This document shows, piece by piece, positions 17,559 to 25,470 of a DNA stretch of 64,000 bases. The position numbers were made by a program, and so were the translations under genes. The notes beneath the pieces were generated by a model. It was given only the letters and a program-made list of their open reading frames with translations. It was not told the DNA's origin and searched no databases. The DNA comes from Cohnella rhizoplanae (GTDB lineage Bacteria; Bacillota; Bacilli; Paenibacillales; Paenibacillaceae). Location: assembly GCF_948329515.1 (NCBI RefSeq), contig NZ_CAOJCN010000002.1:554788-618787 (forward strand), given 5' to 3'. The number at the start of each line of letters is the position of its first letter. Position 1 is the first letter of the stretch.

Positions 17559-18182
17559 TTACTCCATATTCCGTAATGGAATCGAAGCCATCCGTTCGTA
17601 CGACGGCGAACGTCCGAGATGGGAACGGAACAAAGTGATGTCTCTGCACCTCCATGGACCCGGCTGCTGCCCGTCAGTCCCGGACGCAGTATCCCATAGC
17701 TCCTTGACGGTGCGCTTGGCGCAGTGGCCGCCCGCGCAGTCTCGGGCCAGCGTGATGTGCGGATGGTAGGTTCGCGATTCCGGCCGATATCCGATCCGTG
17801 CCTGCAAATGCTCGCCGAGCGTGCCGTGCAACGCATGTAAAGGCGAGGCTGCTGGAGAACCTGCGACGGGAGCAGCGGAGGATAACTCCTGAATACCGCA
17901 CCAAAGGACCCGAGGGGAGGATTCTGGACCGAACATGCCCGGCGCTGCGAGTGACAAGTGCGGGGGCGCTGCAATATCGGCGGTATCCTGGATTGCTTGC
18001 TCGATGTCGGGTACGCGATCTTGCGGGATATTGCCCAGGTAATGAAGGGTGATATGATAGTCGGCCGGATGCGCCCATTTGCGAAACGACAGCTTCGGCT
18101 TCATCCAGTCCGCGCGGCCGCCCAAGAAGCGCTCGACGTTTTCCGGTAAGGCGATGCCGAGAAAAAGACGAAGGTTCTCCAT
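17559..18182 (-). CDS. thpR: RNA 2',3'-cyclic phosphodiesterase (2'-5' RNA ligase family)
   Basis: A 207-residue member of the 2H phosphoesterase superfamily, which hydrolyses 2',3'-cyclic phosphate ends of RNA; a reversible 2'-5' ligation of tRNA halves is known for the family. Both catalytic H-x-T/S motifs are present: HITLHYLG near residue 43 and HPHITLAR near residue 145. The N-terminal RLFLGIALPE strand is typical. The start at 18182 is fixed by a perfect AGGAGG 5 bp upstream; further in-frame sequence reads antisense to serC and is not homologous. It is a lone gene, divergent from serC and convergent with glnA. The middle (about residues 85-120) is longer and more Ala/Pro-rich than usual. 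Confidence 0.88.
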   Translation of the reverse strand: MENLRLFLGIALPENVERFLGGRADWMKPKLSFRKWAHPADYHITLHYLGNIPQDRVPDIEQAIQDTADIAAPPHLSLAAPGMFGPESSPRVLWCGIQELSSAAPVAGSPAASPLHALHGTLGEHLQARIGYRPESRTYHPHITLARDCAGGHCAKRTVKELWDTASGTDGQQPGPWRCRDITLFRSHLGRSPSYERMASIPLRNME

Positions 18183-18243
18183 GTTGTCCTCCTTATTCGT
18201 TCGGAAATTCTTTGTTTTGCCATCCTTTTGTCCTTTAAAGCGG

Positions 18244-18272
18244 TTGAACACCCCGGACAGCTTTGTTATGAT
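18244..18272 (+). promoter_or_regulatory. sigma-A promoter of serC
   Basis: TTGAAC at 18244-18249, 17-bp spacer, TATGAT at 18267-18272; predicted start near 18279, 30 nt before the serC ATG. Confidence 0.7.
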
Positions 18273-18308
18273 GTTTTTAATATGACCGAATACAAGGTGG
18301 GAAATGAC

Positions 18309-19397
18309 ATGTCCAATCGTGCCTACAATTTTAACGCGGGTCCGGCCGCCCTGCCCCTCGAGGTGCTGCAGCAGGCCCAGGAGCAATTCGTCGACTTCGA
18401 GAACAGCGGCATGTCGCTGATGGAGATGTCCCATCGCGGCGCCATTTACGAACGCGTACATACGGAAACCGAGCGGCTCGTCCGCGAACTGATGGGCGTG
18501 CCGGACGGCTATAAGGTACTGCTCGTCCAAGGCGGCGCCAGCACGCAATTCGCGATGGTGCCCATGAATCTCCTTAAGCCCGACAAGGCAGGCGCCTATG
18601 TCGCCACCGGCAGCTGGGCCACCAAAGCAATCAAGGAAGCGAAGCTGTTCGGAGAGGTCGCGATCGCGGCTTCGTCCGAAGCCGACGCCTACAAGCGGAT
18701 CCCGTCCCTGAGCGAGCTTCAAGTTCCGGACAACGCGGCGTACGTGCACCTGACGTCGAACGAGACGATCGAAGGCACGCAATGGGCGGAGTATCCGGAT
18801 ACGGGAGACGTGCCGCTCGTCGGTGACTTGTCGAGCGACATTCTGTGCAGGCCGATCGACGTATCCCGCTTCGGATTGATCTATGCCGGCGCGCAGAAGA
18901 ACCTGGGGCCGTCCGGCGTGACGATCGTTATCGTGCGGGAGGATCTGATCGGCGCCCCCGCAATCACCGTCCCGACGATGCTCCGCTACGACACCCATGC
19001 GAAGAGCGGTTCTTTGTATAATACCCCGCCTTCGTTCGCCATCTACATGGCCAATCTGGTGCTCAATTGGGTGAAGGCGCATGGCGGCGCGGCAGGCGTA
19101 GAGCGTCTGAACCGGGAGAAGGCCGGCTTGGTATACACGGCGATCGATCAGAGCTGCGGCTTCTACAAGGGCTTCGCCGCACCTGACAGCAGGTCCATCA
19201 TGAACGTCACCTTCCGTCTCGGCAGCGAAGAGCTGGAAAAGCTGTTCGTGAAGGCGTCAGAGGCGGCAGGGTTCATCGGTCTGAAAGGCCACCGCGACGT
19301 CGGCGGTCTGCGCGCATCGATCTACAATGCCGTTCCGCTGGACAGCGTCAAGGCGCTGGTAGACTTCATGGGCGAGTTCGCCCGGACCAACGGTTAG
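18309..19397 (+). CDS. serC: Phosphoserine aminotransferase
   Basis: PLP enzyme converting 3-phosphohydroxypyruvate to phosphoserine in serine synthesis; it can also act in the pyridoxal phosphate pathway. The 362-residue product has NFNAGPAALP at the N terminus, EMSHRG, LLVQGGASTQFAM, VHLTSNETIEG and the cofactor lysine Lys197 in YAGAQKNLGPSG. The end GLRASIYNAVP is diagnostic. The ATG at 18309 has AAGGTGGG at good spacing and lies 37 bp after a good promoter; the longer in-frame extension contains that promoter and is not translated. It ends at a strong terminator. Confidence 0.96.
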   Translation: MSNRAYNFNAGPAALPLEVLQQAQEQFVDFENSGMSLMEMSHRGAIYERVHTETERLVRELMGVPDGYKVLLVQGGASTQFAMVPMNLLKPDKAGAYVATGSWATKAIKEAKLFGEVAIAASSEADAYKRIPSLSELQVPDNAAYVHLTSNETIEGTQWAEYPDTGDVPLVGDLSSDILCRPIDVSRFGLIYAGAQKNLGPSGVTIVIVREDLIGAPAITVPTMLRYDTHAKSGSLYNTPPSFAIYMANLVLNWVKAHGGAAGVERLNREKAGLVYTAIDQSCGFYKGFAAPDSRSIMNVTFRLGSEELEKLFVKASEAAGFIGLKGHRDVGGLRASIYNAVPLDSVKALVDFMGEFARTNG

Positions 19398-19447
19398 GAT
19401 CTTCCGGCCGCTGACGTTACATGCATAGCTTGCCGGATTTTGTTTAG

Positions 19448-19471
19448 CCGCGGCGCACGCCGCGGTTTTTT
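19448..19471 (+). terminator. Terminator of serC
   Basis: CCGCGGCG at 19448-19455 pairs with CGCCGCGG at 19458-19465, followed by six T residues. Confidence 0.85.
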
Positions 19472-19536
19472 CGCTTCGCCGAACGTTCACGCAACGCGAT
19501 ATCAACGCTATTTCGCAAAGGAGGAAGGCATCCGTC

Positions 19537-20004
19537 ATGCCTTTTCACATCGTTCTCGTCGAGCCGGAGATTCCCGCCAACACCGGCAACATCGCTCGCA
19601 CCTGCGCCGCGACCGGCACGCATCTGCATCTCGTCCGCCCGCTCGGTTTTTCGACCGACGACAAGATTCTGAAGCGCGCGGGCCTCGATTACTGGTACGC
19701 GGTCAACATCACGTATTACGATTCGTTCGCCGAAGTCAGGGCCGCGTTCCCCGAGGGCCGGTTCTTCTATGCCAGCACGCGCAGCTCGCGCCGGTACAGC
19801 GACCTGCATTATCGGGACGGCGACCTGTTCGTCTTCGGGAAGGAAACCAAAGGGCTGCCGCAGGCGCTGCTGGACGAGAATCCCGGGCAGAGCATCCGCA
19901 TGCCGATGACCGACAAGGTCCGCTCGCTGAATCTCGCGAACTCGGCGGCGATCGTCGTTTATGAAGCGCTCAGGCAGACCGGGTTTCCGGGTTTGGAAGG
20001 CTAA
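19537..20004 (+). CDS. trmL: tRNA (cytidine/uridine-34 2'-O)-methyltransferase
   Basis: A 155-residue SPOUT-fold methyltransferase that 2'-O-methylates the wobble base of certain leucine tRNAs with S-adenosylmethionine. The family signatures are present: HIVLVEPEIPANTGNIARTC at the N terminus, HLVRPLGF, YASTRSSRRYSD, FVFGKETKGLP and the C-terminal knot motif MPMTDKVRSLNLANSAAIVVYEAL, whose deep trefoil knot binds the methyl donor. Length equals the family norm. The ATG at 19537 follows AAGGAGG at about 12 bp. Transcribed alone after the serC terminator; its own promoter was not identified. Confidence 0.93.
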   Translation: MPFHIVLVEPEIPANTGNIARTCAATGTHLHLVRPLGFSTDDKILKRAGLDYWYAVNITYYDSFAEVRAAFPEGRFFYASTRSSRRYSDLHYRDGDLFVFGKETKGLPQALLDENPGQSIRMPMTDKVRSLNLANSAAIVVYEALRQTGFPGLEG

Positions 20005-20163
20005 TCCCCTAATAAATTCGACATAAATCGGCAAGATTCTTGCATTATTTTAAGCAAAAGCTATTTTTTGCAGGGATTGTCGGGGATGTTAGCGAACCTA
20101 AGGTTAAGACTTGGGCAACAATCGCAATTGTTATGAATAACGAAAGAATGGGAGAGGACTGCT

Positions 20164-20406
20164 TTGAAGCCTGCTGGTGTCGTAAGAAAAGTGGACCAAC
20201 TCGGCCGGATCGTACTGCCGAAATCGCTGCGGAAGCGATATCAGATGAATGAGGGAGATCCTGTAGAGATCCTGGTGCAGGGAGATCATATTATTCTGGA
20301 GCGCTATCGTCCGCGGTGCGTATTCTGTTCGTCCATGGAGAACGTCACCGAATACAAGGAACGTCATGTATGCGGGGCTTGCATGAAGGAAATGAACGCG
20401 ATCTAA
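20164..20406 (+). CDS. AbrB-type transition-state regulator with a C-terminal CxxC pair
   Basis: An 80-residue DNA-binding protein of the AbrB/SpoVT family. The N-terminal swapped-hairpin barrel is clear (GVVRKVDQLGRIVLPKSLRKRY, then DPVEILVQGDHIILERY, residues 4-48). The short C-terminal part carries two CxxC pairs (CVFC and CGAC), likely a zinc site. Proteins of this kind repress post-exponential functions before sporulation. The start is a TTG at 20164 with AGAGGA 5 bp upstream; no ATG is available. It is probably monocistronic, with a 159-bp upstream region whose hexamers are weak. Whether it is the true AbrB or an Abh-like paralogue cannot be settled here. Confidence 0.88.
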   Translation: MKPAGVVRKVDQLGRIVLPKSLRKRYQMNEGDPVEILVQGDHIILERYRPRCVFCSSMENVTEYKERHVCGACMKEMNAI

Positions 20407-20483
20407 AGCGCTCCCCGATGTCGATGAGAGATGAGCCGTTCCGCCTGGCAACCGATTGCCGGCGGAATCGGCTCTTATTCGAT

Positions 20484-20533
20484 AAAAGACCCCCAAAACC
20501 TCTCCGCATGCGCGGAATGGTCTTGGGGGTCTT
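20484..20533. terminator. Bidirectional terminator between the AbrB-type gene and a small minus-strand gene
   Basis: AAGACCCCCAA at 20486-20496 pairs perfectly with 20523-20533; an inner TCCGC/GCGGA hairpin lies in the loop. On the minus strand it is followed by T residues and serves the 36-residue membrane-protein gene; on the plus strand it can end the AbrB-type transcript. Confidence 0.65.
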
Positions 20534-20576
20534 GCCGCTTCGCGAAGTCCCGCGCGGCGCCTGTGCGAGTCCGGGA

Positions 20577-20687
20577 TTAAAGACCCTTGGTCTTGTCCTC
20601 ATTGTACGCGGCCGTCAGCATCGCCGTGATGAACAGCGCGAAAACAAGCATCACGATCCAGAACTTGTCGCTCATTCCCAGTAACAT
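20577..20687 (-). CDS. Small single-span membrane protein (36 residues)
   Basis: The peptide starts MLLGMSDKFW, has one hydrophobic helix (IVMLVFALFITAMLTAA) and ends in the charged tail YNEDKTKGL. Support as a gene: GGAGG 8 bp before the ATG at 20685-20687, a perfect minus-strand TATAAT about 30 bp further upstream, and a terminator beyond the stop. Orientation is probably N-out/C-in or the reverse; both ends are short. I do not recognise the family. Small proteins of this size often act as partners of larger membrane complexes or in sporulation, but nothing in the sequence shows which. Confidence 0.65.
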   Translation of the reverse strand: MLLGMSDKFWIVMLVFALFITAMLTAAYNEDKTKGL

Positions 20688-20714
20688 GTTCGACACCTCC
20701 ACTAAACTTCTTCT

Positions 20715-20743
20715 ATTATAACCAAGCCCGGCCAAAAAGAAAA
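20715..20743 (-). promoter_or_regulatory. Promoter of the 36-residue membrane-protein gene
   Basis: Minus-strand TATAAT at 20720-20715 with a weak TTTTCT about 17 bp upstream. The predicted transcript starts near 20708, 8 bp before the Shine-Dalgarno site. Confidence 0.5.
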
Positions 20744-20823
20744 CGCAAAAAACGGCCGAAGTGCAGCATACACTGTAGGGTGGGCATAACGCCCGGCGCG
20801 CGAGCGGTCGGAGGCGATTGGAG

Positions 20824-21954
20824 ATGGGGGCCATGATCAATTGGATGGGCGGCTGGCCTGCGGAAGGGCTGTTGGCCGAGGCCGAATGGCAGGAAAAAAG
20901 GCAGCGTACGGCCGAAGCCGCGGCTGAATCGGGCGCGGACCGCCTGCGCCGCATCGATACGGCGCAGCGGCTGGCGGCGCTGGTACAATCGGGGCAGCTG
21001 GGACCGTATTGGCAGCCTTCGGACGACGCGGGGCAATGGCTTCTGACGGACGATGCGGACGAGGCGCTCCGGCTGGCGGCGAAGGCGCTGTTGCGGCCCG
21101 GGGACGCCGTGTTGGTCGAACGTCCGACGAGCCGGACGGCGCTCCAGCTCTTCGCGCGCAGCGGAGCGGTGGCCGTCGAGGTGCCGGGTACGCGCGACGG
21201 GATGGACCCCGAGGCGTTAACGGGCGCGCTCGCGGCATTCCGGCCGCGTGCCGTCTACGTCTCGTTGACCTGCTCGGACCCCGCGGGCGGAAAATGGAGC
21301 GATGAGCGGCGGACGGCCTTGCTGCGGCAATGCGCGGCAGCCGGCGTGGCGCTGCTCCTCGACGAGCGTCAGAGCTTGACCTGCGAACGGACGCTAAATC
21401 TGGCTGCAGGCTGCGACACCGGCCCGGCAGCTGTCATCGGCGGACTGCCGTCGGGTCTCGTCTCCGGCATGCGGCTGGGATGGCTGCAATGGACGGGATG
21501 GCGCCGCGCGGACGAGGCGTTCGCGCCGAGTCCGCCTGTCAGAAGGCCAGACCGCGAGCTGGAGGCGCTGGAGAACCGGGAGGCGCTGCTAAGGTACTGG
21601 GAGGAATCGTCTCCGGCGACGGTGCTGGAGACGCTCAGGTTCATCTACCGAACGCGGCACGCCCTGCTGTCGGAGCGGATCGCGGCAGCCGAGGTGCCGG
21701 GGCTCATCTGCGAATGCCCGCAGGCCGGCAGTCACGCATGGCTGAAGCTGCCCGAGGGACTGGAGGGAGAGCCCCTGTTGAAGGCGGCATGGCTGGAGGG
21801 CTTATTGTTCCAGCCGGGGACCGGATATTATGCCGGCGAGGCGGACCGTTCGCGGCTGCGGCTGACGCCGGTGCATTCCGACGAACGGGAGATCAAGGAA
21901 GGGGTCCGAAGATTAAGTCGGACCATCCAGGCATTCGTTGGCCGCTCGGTCTGA
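20824..21954 (+). CDS. Fold-type-I aminotransferase relative, probably without catalytic PLP lysine
   Basis: A 376-residue protein that aligns best with the aminotransferase domain of MocR/PdxR regulators, without their winged helix. The fold is recognisable (LRRIDTAQRLAAL, VYVSLTCSDPAGGKWS, the VIGGLPSGLVSGMRLGWLQW block and the C-terminal GTGYYAGEADRSRLRLTPVH block). Key residues are replaced: the lysine expected in the SKTLAPGLRLG-type motif is Ser210, the QNPTG-type motif reads SDPAG, and the D-x-x-Y motif reads DERQ. It is therefore probably not a working aminotransferase and may bind another ligand or partner. Start chosen at ATG 20824, 9 bp after GGAGG; a TTG at 20818 is only 3 bp from it. 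Convergent with the Rieske gene. Confidence 0.75.
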   Translation: MGAMINWMGGWPAEGLLAEAEWQEKRQRTAEAAAESGADRLRRIDTAQRLAALVQSGQLGPYWQPSDDAGQWLLTDDADEALRLAAKALLRPGDAVLVERPTSRTALQLFARSGAVAVEVPGTRDGMDPEALTGALAAFRPRAVYVSLTCSDPAGGKWSDERRTALLRQCAAAGVALLLDERQSLTCERTLNLAAGCDTGPAAVIGGLPSGLVSGMRLGWLQWTGWRRADEAFAPSPPVRRPDRELEALENREALLRYWEESSPATVLETLRFIYRTRHALLSERIAAAEVPGLICECPQAGSHAWLKLPEGLEGEPLLKAAWLEGLLFQPGTGYYAGEADRSRLRLTPVHSDEREIKEGVRRLSRTIQAFVGRSV

Positions 21955-21962
21955 CGCATCCG

Positions 21963-22271
21963 CTAATAGTCGGCGCCTGCAGCGTAGAACGCCCCGTCCT
22001 CGAGCACGACGTCGCGGCGCATGAGACGCTCGTAGTCCCGGTTCGTGCATTCGCCGGAGCGCCCGTCGAAAGTCCAAAAGTGGAGCGGGCAATAGAACTC
22101 GCCCTCCGCGTGCAGCACCTCTCCGCCTGCGTGAGGGCAGTAGGCGAGCAGCAGAGCGAAGCGTCCCTCCGCGTCTTGGGTCAGCCAGTAGGGCTTGCCG
22201 TCCAGCTCCAACGACACCGGATTGCCATCGTACATGTCGGCCGGTCCGATCCTTACGCGTGCTTGATTCAT
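21963..22271 (-). CDS. Rieske [2Fe-2S] domain protein
   Basis: A 102-residue stand-alone Rieske ferredoxin-like protein. Cluster ligands are visible in order: CPHAGG (Cys-x-His) and CPLHFWTF (Cys-x-x-His), separated by 16 residues, as in ferredoxins of oxygenases and nitrite reductase small subunits. It would carry one electron. The ATG at 22269-22271 has AGGAGGC about 9 bp upstream and overlaps the TGA of the DUF2161 gene (ATGA), so the two are translationally coupled. No oxygenase is encoded nearby, so its electron partner is unknown. It ends 8 bp from the convergent aminotransferase-like gene. Confidence 0.9.
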   Translation of the reverse strand: MNQARVRIGPADMYDGNPVSLELDGKPYWLTQDAEGRFALLLAYCPHAGGEVLHAEGEFYCPLHFWTFDGRSGECTNRDYERLMRRDVVLEDGAFYAAGADY

Positions 22272-23248
22272 CGTCGTATCGCCTCCTCGAATAGATTGCG
22301 GCCCGGTTCTCCGGCTTCGGCACCGGATTCGTCCGGCTCCGCGGCTGCCGCGGCCGATGCCGCCCAGGGGAACTTGGCCGTCCAATACGAGACGGCTTCC
22401 CCGTATTCGAGCAGCGCGGCGAGCCCTGCGGGCGTCAGCTCGTACAGACCGCGCCCGGCCTTGCGGAACCAGCCGTAGTAATTGCTTCGCAGCAGCTGCC
22501 CCGGCTCGGCGACGCCGGTAAGCGCGCCGATCTGCCGCGGCGCGAGCGCGGGGCTGTCGGCGCAGCGGAGCGCCAGCGCGCATTGCAGCGCCCGCTCGCG
22601 GTAGGCCGTGACGAGCTTGCGCTGCGAGCTGCCGCCGATATTATAATCGCCGCTGCGGCCGGCGAATTCCTTGAGCAGCTTGGCCGTTCCCTTGCGGCGG
22701 CCGCCGGATCCGGCGGTCGGGAGCGCGGCGGACAGCAGCGAGGAGGCCGGAAGCAGCGAGGAGGTCGGGAGCATGCCGCCGGATGGGGACTCGGCCGCCG
22801 CGTAGCGCTGCTCCATGCCATGCTCGGCGACCGCGGCCGCGTCGAGAACGTTCGCGGCGGGCGTCCCCCTGGCCGGTCGGCTGCCGATCTCGCACCACAC
22901 TTCGGTCACGGGCGGCTTCGTCTTATAAAAAGTGACCGTGATAAAGCCGAGCGAGAGCCGGCGGCACAGATCCGCGATTTCTCCGAAGCGCTGGTTGTGC
23001 GCGCCTTTCTTGACGCGGTTGCGCTCGACCGCCAGCCATACGGCGGCGCCCGTCCGCTGACGCTCGAGCCCCTGGAGGAGCAGCGCGAGCGTGAAGGTTT
23101 TTTTCATCTCGACGATGACGGGCAGGGGCTCGCCTTGGCGCACCGCGACCAGATCGCAGCCGCGGACCTCCGCCTTGACCTCGTAGCCTCTCGTTGTCCA
23201 GAACGCCTTGAGCGCCGGATACAGCTCCGTCTCGTACTTGACCGCCAC
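22268..23248 (-). CDS. DUF2161 family protein, predicted PD-(D/E)XK phosphodiesterase fold
   Basis: A 326-residue protein. Residues 1-140 match the DUF2161 pattern: YPALKAFWTTRGYEVKAEVRGCDLVAV followed by PVIVEMKK, the spacing of a PD-(D/E)XK nuclease core (Asp in CDLVAV, Glu-x-Lys in VEMKK). A low-complexity Ser/Ala/Pro linker (about 150-195) leads to a conserved block (about 200-290: GGRRKGTAKLLKEF, NYYGWFRKAGRGLYELTPAG) that looks like a winged helix. Activity is predicted, not shown. Start chosen at GTG 23246-23248, 7 bp after GGGGGA; the ATG at 23284 has no ribosome site. It is the first gene of a two-gene operon with the Rieske protein, an odd pairing. Confidence 0.75.
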   Translation of the reverse strand: MAVKYETELYPALKAFWTTRGYEVKAEVRGCDLVAVRQGEPLPVIVEMKKTFTLALLLQGLERQRTGAAVWLAVERNRVKKGAHNQRFGEIADLCRRLSLGFITVTFYKTKPPVTEVWCEIGSRPARGTPAANVLDAAAVAEHGMEQRYAAAESPSGGMLPTSSLLPASSLLSAALPTAGSGGRRKGTAKLLKEFAGRSGDYNIGGSSQRKLVTAYRERALQCALALRCADSPALAPRQIGALTGVAEPGQLLRSNYYGWFRKAGRGLYELTPAGLAALLEYGEAVSYWTAKFPWAASAAAAAEPDESGAEAGEPGRNLFEEAIRR

Positions 23249-23494
23249 GCCGTTTTCCCCCGTTCGACGAATTGATTCGTCCATTATAGCATGAGGGCGC
23301 TGGCGGCGCAGCGGCCGGCCGGCTCCATGCGTCAGAGCGGCGTCAACTTCACTGCTTCCGCGTACGAAGCATTTATTTTCATCCTTATTTTCGGGGCAAA
23401 TCCGTCCACCTCTCGGCATAGGTATAGAGTACGTTGCGAAGACGATGAAGGATCACACCGATAGACATACGCGAAGGACAGGGAGGATAGCGGC

Positions 23495-25390
23495 ATGGAC
23501 ATCTTCAAGCGGCTCGCCGAGTACCGGACTGCTAGCGAGAGGTTGACGTGGACGGGAACATTTCGCGATTACATCGAACTGCTGAGAGAAGACCCCGTGC
23601 CCGCGATGACCGCGCATTCCAGGGTATACGACATGATCGTCTCCCACGGTGTGGAAGAGCAGAACGGCGTCAAGAAGTATCAATTTTTCGAGAACGACAT
23701 TTACGGACTCGACCGTACGCTCGAACGGCTCGTCGAAGAATACTTTCACTCCGCGGCCAGAAGGCTCGACGTCCGCAAGCGGATCCTGCTGCTCATGGGA
23801 CCAGTGAGCGGGGGCAAGTCCACGATCGTGACGCTGCTGAAAAGGGGACTGGAGCAATATTCCCGCACGCACCGGGGTGCAGTATACGCGCTGCAGGGCT
23901 GCCCGATGCACGAGGAGCCGCTGCATCTCGTACCGAACGAGCTTCGCCCCGACTTCGAGAAGGAATTGAACGTGCGCATCGAAGGCAATCTCTGCCCGTC
24001 GTGCTCGCTTAGGCTGCGAAGCGAATACGGCGGCGACATCGAGCGCTTCCAGGTCGAGCGCGTGTTCCTGTCCGAAGATACGCGCACCGGCATCGGCACG
24101 TTCAGCCCGTCCGATCCCAAGTCGCAGGACATCGCGGATCTGACGGGCAGCATCGACTTTTCGACCATTACCGAATACGGCTCCGAGTCCGACCCCCGCG
24201 CCTACCGGTTCGACGGCGAGCTCAACAAAGCCAATCGCGGTCTCATGGAATTCCAGGAAATGCTCAAATGCGACGAGAAATTCCTGTGGAACCTGCTGTC
24301 TCTCACCCAGGAGGGCAACTTCAAAGCCGGCCGGTTCGCGCTCATCAGCGCGGACGAACTCATCGTGGCGCATACGAACGAATCCGAGTACAAGACGTTT
24401 ATCGCGAACAAGAAAAACGAGGCGCTGCAGTCGCGGATGATCGTCATGCCGGTGCCGTACAACCTGCGCGTGACCGACGAGGAGAAGATTTACTCCAAGC
24501 TGATCGGCCAGTCGGACATGAACCATATCCATATCGCCCCGCACGCGCTGCGGGCCGCCGCCATTTTCAGCATCCTGACGCGGCTCAAGGAATCCAAGAA
24601 GCAGGGCATGGACTTGGTCAAAAAAATGCGGCTGTACGACGGCGAGGAAGTCGAGGGCTTCAAGGACGCCGATCTCAAGGAGATGCAGAACGAGTTCACC
24701 GACGAGGGCATGTCCGGCATCGACCCGCGTTATGTCATCAACCGCATCTCCAGCGCCCTGATTAAGCAGGACCAGGAGTACATCAACGCCCTCGACGTGC
24801 TGCGCGCGCTCAAGGACGGGCTCGACCAGCATCCTTCGATCACCAAGGAGGAGCGCGAGCGGTATCTCGGCTTCATCTCCGTCGCGCGCAAGGAGTACGA
24901 CGCGCTCGCGAAGAAAGAAGTGCAGAAAGCGTTCGTCTATTCGTTCGAGGAGTCGGCGCGCACCTTGTTCGAGAACTATCTCGACAATATCGAAGCGTAC
25001 TGCAACTGGCAGAAGATCAAGGACCCGTTGACCGGCGAGTCGATGGATCCCGACGAGCGCCTCATGCGCTCCATCGAGGAGCAGATCGGCATCTCCGAGA
25101 ATGCCAAGAAGGCGTTCCGCGAGGAGATTCTGATCCGTATCTCCGCCTATTCGCGCAAGGGCCGCAAGTTCGACTACAGCACGCACGAGCGCCTGCGCGA
25201 GGCGATCGAGAAGAAGCTGTTCACCGATCTCAAGGATATCGTCAAGATCACCACCTCGACCAAAACGCCGGACGAGAACCAGCTCAAGCGCATCAACGAG
25301 GTCATCAACCGCCTCGTCGAAGAGCACGGCTACACCACCGCCAGCGCCAACGAGCTGCTGCGCTACGTGGGCAGCCTGCTCAATCGCTGA
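23495..25390 (+). CDS. prkA: PrkA AAA+ protein (serine kinase / Lon-like protease of sporulation)
   Basis: A 631-residue cytoplasmic protein of the PrkA/YeaG family. It has a AAA+ module with Walker A GPVSGGKST at 102-110, a Cys-containing block (NLCPSCSLRL), DLTGSIDF and a C-terminal domain once described as kinase-like (ending LLRYVGSLLNR). The family was named for protein kinase activity; the Bacillus subtilis protein has more recently been described as a Lon-like ATP-dependent protease needed for sporulation. Start at ATG 23495 with GGGAGG 8 bp upstream. Its usual partners are YhbH and SpoVR; spoVR lies 4 kb away on the opposite strand and yhbH is not in the window. It ends at a clear terminator. 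Confidence 0.95.
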   Translation: MDIFKRLAEYRTASERLTWTGTFRDYIELLREDPVPAMTAHSRVYDMIVSHGVEEQNGVKKYQFFENDIYGLDRTLERLVEEYFHSAARRLDVRKRILLLMGPVSGGKSTIVTLLKRGLEQYSRTHRGAVYALQGCPMHEEPLHLVPNELRPDFEKELNVRIEGNLCPSCSLRLRSEYGGDIERFQVERVFLSEDTRTGIGTFSPSDPKSQDIADLTGSIDFSTITEYGSESDPRAYRFDGELNKANRGLMEFQEMLKCDEKFLWNLLSLTQEGNFKAGRFALISADELIVAHTNESEYKTFIANKKNEALQSRMIVMPVPYNLRVTDEEKIYSKLIGQSDMNHIHIAPHALRAAAIFSILTRLKESKKQGMDLVKKMRLYDGEEVEGFKDADLKEMQNEFTDEGMSGIDPRYVINRISSALIKQDQEYINALDVLRALKDGLDQHPSITKEERERYLGFISVARKEYDALAKKEVQKAFVYSFEESARTLFENYLDNIEAYCNWQKIKDPLTGESMDPDERLMRSIEEQIGISENAKKAFREEILIRISAYSRKGRKFDYSTHERLREAIEKKLFTDLKDIVKITTSTKTPDENQLKRINEVINRLVEEHGYTTASANELLRYVGSLLNR

Positions 25391-25439
25391 GCGCACGCGC
25401 TCCGAACCGCATGCGCACCAAGCCTCTTCTCGCGCGCCG

Positions 25440-25466
25440 AACCGCACAGCCATTGTGCGGTTTTTT
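25440..25466 (+). terminator. Terminator of prkA
   Basis: AACCGCACA at 25440-25448 pairs with TGTGCGGTT at 25454-25462 around a 5-nt loop; T6 covers 25461-25466. Confidence 0.85.
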
Positions 25467-25470
25467 GCTG

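Noticed and set aside
18182..19082. N-terminal extension of the thpR frame antisense to serC
   Set aside because: The family start coincides with a perfect AGGAGG-preceded ATG at 18182; the extension reads antisense through serC.
20005..20163. Promoter of the AbrB-type gene
   Set aside because: TTGCAT and TATTTT with 16 bp between are too weak to report as a promoter.
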